Part shown: in pieces, positions 37,144 through 47,900 of the stretch | Layout: each line of letters begins with the position of its first letter | How positions within the stretch are numbered: position 1 is the stretch's first letter | Source of the DNA: Pisaster brevispinus | Taxonomy: Eukaryota > Echinodermata > Asteroidea > Forcipulatida > Asteriidae | Length of the DNA stretch: 64,000 nucleotides | Assembly (NCBI GenBank): GCA_023634235.1 | Contig: JAMKCF010000022.1 | Coordinates: 6,812,541-6,876,540, forward strand | Direction of reading: 5' to 3' | Made by a program: the position numbers and the translations under genes | The notes under the pieces: generated by a model | What the model saw: the letters and a program-made list of their open reading frames with translations, nothing else | Told to the model about the DNA's origin: nothing | Database searches by the model: none

Positions 37144-37448
37144 TGTTTAAATGATTCAGGTTGAACAAAGAAAAATTGACTAGAGCTGGATTTGAACCAA
37201 CGACCTCTGGATTAACCTACCGGCGATCTACCAACTGAGCTATCTAGCCCTATGTTGGCGGTCTCCCTATTTTGTCAATATAGGGACACCGCCAACATAG
37301 GGTTGAATAGCTCAGTTAGTAGAGTGCCAGCATGTTAAACCGACGTCGTTGGTTCAAATCCCACTTTAGTAAAGTTTTCTTTGTTCAACCCCAAACCAAG
37401 AGATTTTAGCGAAATTTGTAAAAGCAAAGGGAACAAATGTTAGAAGGT
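37144..37448. mobile_element. Foldback element with two inverted tRNA-like heads, copy 1
   Basis: 37178-37249 (minus) and about 37300-37370 (plus) each carry a box A (TAGCTCAGTTGGTAGA or TAGCTCAGTTAGTAGA) and box B (GGTTCAAATCC). They face each other around a hairpin of CCTATGTTGGCGGT and its complement. Outer arms are GGTTGAACAAAGAAA and its inverse. The minus-strand half can form a seven-pair acceptor stem, but its D and anticodon stems are flawed, so it is not a real tRNA gene. Confidence 0.75.
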
Positions 37449-37819
37449 GAAGTATTGCGAAGTACCCTGTTTAAAAAGCAATAACAAAGCAGGAAAATAA
37501 TTATAAATTGCCAAAATCTGTGATGTGCGCATAAAGCTACTCTGTACATATTCTCATTAGTGCATGATAAACGATTTTCATCTTGAAGAATTTAGAACAG
37601 AGTTAAGAAATTTCAGGATTTTTGTTTTAACTCTGATCTTTTTTCTGGCAGTTGAGCAAAGACACAATGGTTTCCCATTCTTCTAAGTGTTAAACATACA
37701 GTGATGCCATCAGTACTAAGGATTATATTAACAACCTTACGTTTTGAAGACAACCTTGTTTTCAAGAAAGTCTTCTTGGAAAACACAATAAATTGATGAA
37801 GACTTAAATACAAATACGG

Positions 37820-37965
37820 GTACAACCATGGGTAGAATCTCTTTTGGAGGAGTGTTGGCTCTGAAAAGAGCCGGTGTGGTATCAAGGTTTCGAACAGCAT
37901 TCTCTGCTCGCTTTCAGGAGAAGAGCAGAGCATACTGTTCGAGACGTCGAGACCACACCAGAGAT
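37820..37965. repeat. Structured inverted repeat with a histone-type stem-loop
   Basis: Minus strand 37857-37872 reads GGCTCTTTTCAGAGCC, the metazoan histone mRNA 3' stem-loop consensus (six pairs, UUUC loop). Next to it a long foldback (37872-37960) pairs GGTGTGGT with ACCACACC, CGAACAG with CTGTTCG and CTCTGCTC with GAGCAGAG. The right arm, TTCGAGACGTCGAGACC, resembles the 3' half of the hammerhead motif at 14728. No histone ORF is nearby. Confidence 0.65.
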
Positions 37966-38111
37966 TTTACCAAAAGTTGTACCCGCAAGTCTACTATTTA
38001 TAGTTACTTCTTATTTTCCACACCATGCAAAGCTTCAAACACCACTTAATAAATTGATCGTTTGTCGCAAAAGTTTGTTTTGCATTTGCTTTTGCATGAA
38101 GTATGAACCAG

Positions 38112-39143
38112 GTCTATACAAAGTCTTGCATTGTTACAAGCTCTCATTGGCAAGATAAATACAGTAACATCAGGGTCCAATTTCATGTCTCTGCTTACCT
38201 CGGAATTCTGTGCTTACAGCGCCCTGTCAGGGTTTGAACTTACTTTTTCAGGTGACTAGTTAGCTTTTCGTTTCACTGGTTCGTCAGCCTTTGCATTTGT
38301 TTAGAATTTACATTAAATAGGGATGCTTTTCAACACTAAACTATCCAGCCAGATCACTTGAGTGGTCCTCAGTTGTTTTAACTGGCATTTGACCAGCGAT
38401 CCCCTGTTAAGGGAGAACGCTGGCTATATCAAAAGCACAAAGGCCATACACACAGAATTCCGCGGTAAGCAGAGCCATGAAATTGGACCCCGGACCAAGT
38501 AGCTTATCATCCATGAACAATTCACTGCTTGTAAGTTTTGCAAGAAGCACAGCTGAGTTTGCAAGCGAATGGGAGCTGAAAGCCGGCTACATTGGCTTGT
38601 GGCTAGTTTAAAAGGTGTCTTTCTGACCTGTACACCCATTATGCAATTGAAACTACAGCTTAGGCTTGGGTCCCAACTTAGGCTCTGTCTGCCTGTTTGA
38701 AGACCCGCACAAAAAGCTTAGATTTTCAAAAATATCTGACGGAGCTTAGGCAGGAGGCAAAACCCAAATTGTGGTTTCAAAAGAGGGCCAAAGAATCATG
38801 AACTTTACCAATTAATTAGTAACTGCACAGGGGATTGTTTCGTACAAAGCCAATATTCAAGCCATTACTACTTTCAACATCAACAAGTATGCAAATCCAT
38901 AGGTAATTGTTTGAAACTTTTTAAAACAACTTTTCAAAATGAGAAAAATTCCTAAATTATACCCAATTTATTTTCCAATTTAGACCAAAATTGTATCATG
39001 AAACCTTTCTAGCCACCATAAGGAATTGTTCATACTTTCCTGAGAATGCAAAAGCCAAGTTTCACCATCACAACAAAGGAAAATAGCGCAACCGAAAGCG
39101 TCAGCGTCACACAAAGTTACTTTGCATTGACATTCAAATTCAT
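38112..39143 (+). repeat. 1,032 bp tandem duplication, first unit
   Basis: Begins GTCTATACAAAGTCTTGC and runs to AAATTCAT. The next 1,031 bases repeat it with no difference that I noticed. It includes a composite MITE at 38173-38490, whose halves are separated by inserted sequence (CGCCCTGTCAGGGTTTGAAC and on). Confidence 0.9.
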
Positions 39144-40174
39144 GTCTATACAAAGTCTTGCATTGTTACAAGCTCTCATTGGCAAGATAAATACAGTAAC
39201 ATCAGGGTCCAATTTCATGTCTCTGCTTACCTCGGAATTCTGTGCTTACAGCGCCCTGTCAGGGTTTGAACTTACTTTTTCAGGTGACTAGTTAGCTTTT
39301 CGTTTCACTGGTTCGTCAGCCTTTGCATTTGTTTAGAATTTACATTAAATAGGGATGCTTTTCAACACTAAACTATCCAGCCAGATCACTTGAGTGGTCC
39401 TCAGTTGTTTTAACTGGCATTTGACCAGCGATCCCCTGTTAAGGGAGAACGCTGGCTATATCAAAAGCACAAAGGCCATACACACAGAATTCCGCGGTAA
39501 GCAGAGCCATGAAATTGGACCCCGGACCAAGTAGCTTATCATCCATGAACAATTCACTGCTTGTAAGTTTTGCAAGAAGCACAGCTGAGTTTGCAAGCGA
39601 ATGGGAGCTGAAAGCCGGCTACATTGGCTTGTGGCTAGTTTAAAAGGTGTCTTTCTGACCTGTACACCCATTATGCAATTGAAACTACAGCTTAGGCTTG
39701 GGTCCCAACTTAGGCTCTGTCTGCCTGTTTGAAGACCCGCACAAAAAGCTTAGATTTTCAAAAATATCTGACGGAGCTTAGGCAGGAGGCAAAACCCAAA
39801 TTGTGGTTTCAAAAGAGGGCCAAAGAATCATGAACTTTACCAATTAATTAGTAACTGCACAGGGGATTGTTTCGTACAAAGCCAATATTCAAGCCATTAC
39901 TACTTTCAACATCAACAAGTATGCAAATCCATAGGTAATTGTTTGAAACTTTTTAAAACAACTTTTCAAAATGAGAAAAATTCCTAAATTATACCCAATT
40001 TATTTTCCAATTTAGACCAAAATTGTATCATGAAACCTTTCTAGCCACCATAAGGAATTGTTCATACTTTCCTGAGAATGCAAAAGCCAAGTTTCACCAT
40101 CACAACAAAGGAAAATAGCGCAACCGAAAGCGTCAGCGTCACACAAAGTTACTTTGCATTGACATTCAAATTCA
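39144..40174 (+). repeat. 1,032 bp tandem duplication, second unit
   Basis: Identity with the first unit starts at the GTCTATACAAAG junction and is lost at 40175. All features of unit 1, including the composite MITE, recur at +1032. Confidence 0.9.
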
Positions 40175-40396
40175 AGTACAAATAGCCTTGTAGTCAAGCA
40201 CTGAGGGAAGGGGGTCATGCATACATAGACTACAAAACAACAAAGCAGTATTTTAACAATGTACATGTACAAGTGGGTCTATCACTAAATATACAGGAAT
40301 GGTCAGCCACTACCGCACTCAAACAACAAGTTTGTTACAAATGTGAAATTTGGGAACTTTTGGGGGTCAAAAAAGAACATCAAAAAAATAAGATTT

Positions 40397-40695
40397 TGTT
40401 TAAATGATTCGGGTTGAACAAAGAAACCTAGAGCTGGATTTGAACCAACGACCTCCGGATTAACCTACCGGCGATCTACCAACTGAGCTATCTAGCCCTA
40501 TGTTGGCGGTCTCCCTATTTTGTCAATATAGGGACACCACCAACATAGGGTTGGATAGCTCAGTTAGTAGAGCGCCAGCACGTTAAACCGACGTCGTTGG
40601 TTCAAATCCCACTTTAGTCAAGTTTTCTTTGTTCAACCCCAAACCAAGAGATTTTAGCGAAATTTGTAAAAGCAAAGGAACAAATGTTAGAAGGT
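40397..40695. mobile_element. Foldback element with two inverted tRNA-like heads, copy 2
   Basis: About 95% like 37144-37448 by eye, with the same ends (TGTTTAAATGATTC and AAATGTTAGAAGGT). Right head: GGTTGGATAGCTCAGTTAGT. The two copies bracket the 1,032 bp duplication. Confidence 0.75.
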
Positions 40696-41888
40696 CATTT
40701 CATAAATTTGCACTTTTTCCCAATAAGTTCTTTGGCCTTCATTAAACATGTACTTTAGTCTTCCTAATACTGTACTTTGAACTGTCTTTATGATCACTTC
40801 GGAGCGCAAAATAACTTTAAAATTTACAAACAGAAATATTGCCAAGGTTTTGTCGGCAGAATTCTTCAAAAATATAATTGTTGTTTCCCCTTGCTTTCAA
40901 AAACTTAAAGTTGCATTCAAAGGTTTTGTCTTATCAGGGAGGGGGAGGCATTTTGGTGTTTTTTTTTATGGATAACAAGGAAATTACATCCGAGAAAACG
41001 GAACAAACTTGCTTCTAAATTGACAAGATTGTGCTAAATACAATCCGCACTTGAATTTTTCTTGGTGGGTTTCAACACCGAATCATGCTGTTCGCAACGT
41101 CACATAAATCTTTTCTCAAAAAGCACAATAACAAAATGGCTGACATGACACTATGTCATATTAAAACTCTGAGACACTCTTTACGATAGTGACATGCAAA
41201 TGAGCTTGTGACCTCATTAGCATAGGGTTGCTTGTAATAGAATAATACCCAAAATATCTTGTGAACTATTGGTAACATCTAATATTATACTTAATATTTT
41301 TTTTTATGAGGGTATCACCTGCCACACGGCTATTAATGGCCACTCAAGGTGAGGCTACAAGAAAAAGGGGGCGGACTACAAGTAAAAAGGGGGCGGGCAA
41401 CAGACAAAAATAAACAAATCACAAAAGTAGGTTGCTGGTATTGTAGGTTTTGCACAAATCAAAATAGATTATAGTTACACCCAAAACAGTGCAGCCAAGA
41501 CGTTCCTTCATGACTTTCCAAAGAAGCCAGATACTGGCTCGACTTTCAACTTTGACCCCTATGGTTGGTACCCTCTTCTGGCTGGTACCCTTTCTACTAA
41601 AAATGAAGACTTTAAAAAATAGGACGTCCTTGCTTCAGTTTCATGTGCAAAACCAATGGAGATGTCATTAAATAAAATCAGTCCAAACAATGAGCACAAA
41701 GTGAAGTCTTCAATTTACTGGGTCGACAAACACGTATGCTTGAACTAGCATTTCATTGTGTTGTGGGGAGGGGGGGGGGTGACACTTTTTAAACACAATA
41801 CACAAAGCAGAATGACATACACTTAGGGAGAAAAGCGGGCAATACTGAATCCTACATACAAATAAATTAACTGAATTACTTAACGTGT
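40696..41888 (-). other. HID1: Probable HID1 3' UTR or downstream region
   Basis: Lies directly downstream of the distal HID1 stop codon. No ORF or repeat was recognised, and no convincing polyadenylation signal in the expected orientation close to the stop. Confidence 0.35.
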
Positions 41889-41952
41889 TCAAACTCGCTG
41901 GATCTCAAAGAGATGCACGTCAGTGTCATACCAGATCGGTGGGTCCAGATTC
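41889..41952 (-). CDS. HID1: HID1 distal alternative terminal exon
   Basis: After a TCTAAAG acceptor it completes the split Arg codon and reads NLDPPIWYDTDVHLFEIQRV then TGA. This matches the human C-terminus (DPPVWYDTDVKLFEIQRV) more closely than the proximal exon, so it is probably the ancestral end. Confidence 0.88.
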
Positions 41953-44900
41953 CTTTAGAGTTAGCAGCAGCAGGTGTGGTGAGAATTTAAAGAGTTTGAA
42001 AAAATTAAACAACTGCTCCTACTGAAGGATAGAAATTGCTTCATCCACAAGATTACAATTAATAATAAATACAATGTTTACAAGAAGTACAATAGATATT
42101 CGGCCCAACAAACCTGTACACGTTTCAGGTATGTTTCAACCTGGGCCAAACTTCGTAGAGCTGCTTACGCAGCAAACATTGCTTAGAAGTTTTTTCTGCT
42201 AAGCAAAAAGACACAGGACACCAGTCATAAATGCTACATATGGAAAGCTATTTTGGCTGGTGACATTATTCAGGTAACTGTGTTGTTTTCATGCTTAGCT
42301 AGTTTGTGTGCTTAAGCAGCTCTATGAAATTGGGCCCTAATTATGAATGTGAGAAAACTGCTTATTTGAGAATAGCCCTTACTGCATTGTCGTCATCATG
42401 GCGCCACCTTAGAGGTAAAATGATGACGAAACAATGAAAACTCTAATCTTTATACGCGCTGCGCACAGGATGGTCCAATGAGCAACCTTCTTTTTACCTC
42501 TGCCTGACTCAAATGACGTCATCAGCATAAAATCTATAAGCGATTTGCAAGTTAAATATAAATGACGTCTGGTACACCGCCTTGTCCGATCACATGTGAA
42601 TGCTTGATTTGTATTCCTCAGACTACGGCCACGGTTGCTATGTACCATGGTTCTAAGCCTGTAATTAAACTGTTATTTTTGTAACTGCGTAACCGTTTGT
42701 GAAACGGTCGGTTACAGTCAATGGTTTCAGAAAAACAATTTGGTTTGGGGCAAGCTTTTACATTGCAAACTCCTGGTCAGCAAAGATCCCTGTGCCATAC
42801 ATTTCATTGAGAATTGTGTATGGGTGTTTGTCGCCTCTTAGGAAAAAGCTTGCTGCGAACCATGTGACATAGCAACACTGGATTTACTCAGGGGAAACAA
42901 ACTGAGCATTCACATGTGACCGAACAAGGCAGTGTACCAGACATTATGCAAATCTAACTCACAAATGGCTCATTCTTCCATTGTAGTTGATAATCAGTGT
43001 TGACTTTTCACTTGTTTTCTGTTGTTTGCAAATCCGTTTCACAAAAAAAGATCTTCTCTTATGTCAATCAGGATTTTTCACCTCCAAGGTAATTGTAAAT
43101 TGTGAAAATCTTTCCGTAAATTAAAAAATTGCATATAAGCAGCTCCTGAATTCTGTTTTGTTTTTTCTTCCCCTCCCAACAAAAATACGTTCCCATGTTT
43201 CAGATTTTCAATACAATAAACATAAGATATTGATACATTTAAATTGTCCAAAAAATTCATCAACAATTGAAGAAAATACTACAAAAATCTGATAATATCT
43301 GTCTTTTATATACCAAATATTGTCCACAGCCCAATTCCACACTAAATTATTGAAATATTCAATTATTCAAATATTTCATTTGACACGCACACTCAGTAAT
43401 ACTCTCTACTATTTACAAACAAAATTGTGACAAACGATTGTCAGTCAAAATAATGCACAAAACAAACTTTGAGAACAGCAACCAAATTAATTTGTTTCCC
43501 AAATTGCTGCGTTACAAACCCCAAGTAACATTTCAAAATGAAGCTGATGCTTTTTTTATAATACTCATTTGCATTCACATGTCCATAACCATGTTTTGTT
43601 TAATACAAATGAGTGAAGTTTGAAGACATTGCACTCGGGGTAGAAACTTCAAGACAAAAACAACGTTGCTATTAAAAAGCACCTTTAGAATAAAAAGGCA
43701 CCAATCTTGAAAAAAAAATTGGAACTCCTCCAATTTGTAATCAAAAAAAAAGTCCCCAAAACGAGATTACTCAGTGACTTTTCCATATAACTTCAACAGG
43801 CGGCAACCGTTCAAAAAATATATACCAACACTGCAGTTATTTTGTCATAACTGTTGATGAAAATTTAGTTTTGTTTCCTCAACAGGAGACTTCAATAATT
43901 TTCCTTCTGGTAATTATTGACATTTAAAATGAAATTAAAATTGTTGGCTAAATTTCATTGGTGTCGATAGCCATTATGAAGTTTTTATTAATAGGGATAT
44001 TCATATCTGTACAATATTGATAAATACAGGATGCAGAACAGTCTATGTTCATTGTACTGTTTAATGTTTAACCCTCTTACTGTCTGACCATTCACGATCA
44101 TCCACTGTGGTTTTGAATGATAGGTAAACTATGCCAGCCTGCAATATGATATCATGTGGTGAACGCATCACAGTCCACAGTCAACCCTCCTACTGTCTGA
44201 CCATGCGTAAACAGTAAGTTCTGTGTACAATTGTGTGTCAAAAACTCAAAATACATGCAGTTGCATGATTCAAGCGGTCAGTTACTCCGCTGGAAAATGT
44301 TACCACCAAGTGTAGTGTCAATTACTATAACTTTTAAAAAAATGGTGTGCATTTAGTGAAGGTTTGAATATATTTTATTTATTTATTTATTTTTTTTGGT
44401 CAAAGTAGAGAGCAACTGATACTATGTGTGATAATGGTCGCAAGTCGAGAAAAATAAATAACAGTGTGAGATTTAACATCGGTTCTAGCTGTCCTTTATC
44501 CGCTGGACCTCAAAAAGCTTGACGCCGGTGTCGTACCAAATAGGCGGCTCCACATTCCTAAAGGTTACAATCGGTCAAATAAAAAAAAAAAAAAAAAACA
44601 AACAAAATGACAAAACATTTTTGGTTTGAAAATAAAAAACAAACAAACAAACACCCCAACAAACAAACAAAAACAGGCCTTGAACATCTTTAAGAGGTTG
44701 AATCTTTCTCAAGGACAAGACAAAAAATACAAACATTTCTACAGGAAAAATTCTCAGGGGCAGGGCTCGAATTTGGTGGGGGCCTTCCACAAAACCACTT
44801 GGCTTGTGGCTCTAAATTGTTATTGCACATGCTGGACCAGAATTTTTTTTACAAGACGAGTTTCATAATGAGAACAAACTTTCTACGCAGTTTGTAATAT

Positions 44901-47900
44901 AACTGTTTTTATTTGAACAAGAACTGAGAAAAAAATTATCTGATTTGTCTGTTTGCAAGATAATTATTACATTCAAAGTCAACATAATTTGTTTTTGTTC
45001 AAGATATTACACAGTGAGGCATTATTCAATTGAAAAACACAAGACTGCCAGACTTGTCCTGTCGTGATTTTACTGACGCAGCGCTAAAATCACTGGCCTC
45101 AGGCATGAGGTCCAGTGTAAATTTTGAGCCCAGAAAGGGAGGCAGACAGACAACTGCTCCTGTTGTCTCTCCAAAGTTTAATGCCTGCCAGGAGAAACAC
45201 AATTTTAAATGGGAGCACAAAGGATTTGACGAGAACAAGAGGGTATGTCGAAAGAAAAAGAAGAGAAGACTGTCCTCCTGCCAAAGTGCTGTAAAGAAAT
45301 TACGAGGTTGAACCCTGAAAGTTTATTCTTTAATGCCAGCATGTATTTCAGAACTTTTCTTTCACATCTGATCTTGCAATCAGGGAGATTTTGTACAATA
45401 ATCAGGGAGACATTAAGATTTACATTCAACATAATAAGGAAAAGGTTTTCACAACTCAGGGAGATTTCCGGATTTGCTCATCAGAACATGGAAAGATTTA
45501 TTTTCAGGGAACTTTCTGCAGAATCAGGGAGAGCTGCCAGCTCTGGCATTTTAAATGAAGCGCGCGTGATTTCAATCCCAAAATGTCAGACCATGAGCAG
45601 ACAGTCACTGCATGTGACGTCAGAGCAAGGGGTCTAGGATACAGCTTTTCAAAAATAAACTTATCAGGGAGTACTTCCAACAGGTTCAGCAGAATTTTCG
45701 CTTAGTTTTTTTTCAGTAACTAGCCAGGGCTAGTTAGCTCGCCACTTGTCCGCTACCGCTAATTTTTCCAACTATTTTCAACCATTTTTAACTCGTTCAC
45801 CTTTTAGCTTACAGTGTAAATTTGGCTGGTCCAGACATAATTTTTGTGATCATGTAAACTCTGTAATTTATTTTGTTTTGATCCATTTGTTGATATCCAG
45901 CACCTTGAGGTGGAGCTGATCTGCAACTATTTGCGCTTTATAAATTTCTCTTTATTATTATTATTATTATTACCTTATGCTTGTCCATAATCATATCAAA
46001 TAAGGATGCCTTTCAACACTGAACAAGCCGGACCACAGAATGAAATTTGACGGGTCCTCAGGTGTTTTGAAACTAGCACTTGGCCAGCGACCACAAAATC
46101 AGAATTCACAAGACCTTATTGTCTCATTTTGATGTGGTTAGTTCCCTCGAAACATCTGAAAAGTAATTACCACATAAAAAGACAATCCAACGAACATAGG
46201 AGAAATGAGTAAATCAAGTTCATACCTGAGGTAGATGACACCCCACATGTAGGTACGGAACCATAGAGTGGTACCACTGTTGGCCTGGTACTTTCGGATC
46301 AGAATAGGATGAGGAACGGGAAGGAGACCGACCAGGGTACCATGCTGAAGAAACTTTAAGATCTCCGTCTCATCGGTCAAACCCCTGGGAAACATAAACA
46401 AAGATGGTATACCTTGGTTGGTGTGCCTGCTACAAGCTGACATGTTGTGGTTGTATAGTAATTTGTTGTGTCACCAAAAACTGTTGCATCAAAGGTGGGA
46501 TTTGATCCTTGCAAGATTCCACATTCTAGAGCAGATGTCTTAACTACTACAAAACCAAGTTCAACCATGACAAGAGGCCATTTCAAATCCCATATCGACT
46601 GGTGGATGCTGCAAACAATTTAAATGCCAAGTCATGCTAACATATAGAGTTATGGAAAACAAGATGCTGGGAAGTGACTTACTTGTCGATGCAGATCTTC
46701 TCAACTTGCGGAACCAAGACCTGAAGAAGACGCATGATGGTCTGTAAAGGTAACTTCTGCTTCCAGGACTGAACCTAAAAAATCACAGATAATACTTAAG
46801 TTAAGTTAAACTTCCACCATCGCACATACGCTGTGATCCATTGCATGGTTCTGCGTCAACACCAAACATTTGGATATTGAGTTTATGCAGTTCCTAGGAA
46901 AACTCCATAACACCTTTAGAGTTTAGAGTTGAAACAGGGACTGGTAATGCATTGTTGTGACAAGGAATTAGGAACTCCAACCCTGTTAATGCAAGCACAC
47001 ACGCTGGCCATCACTTTCATTATTCAAACAATTACCTGGCCTATGTCATTAAGCAAGCACTTTGGTACTATTCGCCGTGCATTTTTCGTCCCATCCTTTT
47101 TTACTACTGCATGCTAGACCGCTCCACGCGTGAGTACGTGTTATACGCAGCAGTACGAAACCTCCCTCATAGAACACAATCGTGTACATTTTGGTGATAG
47201 TTTTTTCCTCCAAATGACAAAGATCTACTTAGAAGTTAGAAATACCAATAATGAATGTTTTGCATTAGTTTTGGGGTTTTTTCCACGATTTTTTTTATTA
47301 TTACTTTTCCAACTTTTTTCGAAGCAATTATGGTTAAGTGCCTTGCTAAAGGGCACAAGTATCATGATTGGTATCGAACCCACACTCCGCTGCTGACAAC
47401 ACAAGAGCTTGGATCCGGTGAACTAGACCGCTCGACCATTCGACTTGACACGCCTCATTTGTGCAAAGGAGAAAATAATTTCATGAGTTGAAAGATAGAA
47501 TGTTCCATTCAACTGGGCTTTGCCTCATTCATGTCATTGGATGGAGTATTCCATCTTTCAACTTGTGAAAATGTTCTAAGAAAATAGAATTAGCTGCATC
47601 AAACTACTTACCAACCAAAAGGACCTACAGTATAAATGCAAAAAATACCTAATGGCCTGATGTTTCGACCCAAGCAGAGGCTAAATGACAACTAAACAGG
47701 TATACAAGTGTAACAGAAGCAGTCAAGTGGAAATACACAAATAGAGAGAAAGAGAGGCAGGAAGCACACAGAAAACCATGGGGTAAATAATGAATAAGGA
47801 GACAAGGAGGGGGTTTAGAAGGAAGGAGTTGGTTTGACCGCAAGAGAAAATGTTCTCACAGGAAGAGACATTTTGACACATTAATTTGTCCAATACCCAT

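Noticed and set aside
37178..37370. Possible tRNA genes
   Set aside because: Boxes A and B are good, but the D and anticodon stems are flawed, the right head lacks an acceptor stem, and the module recurs as a repeat.
37820..38160. Histone gene ending in the perfect stem-loop
   Set aside because: No histone reading frame on either strand nearby; the surroundings are inverted-repeat DNA.
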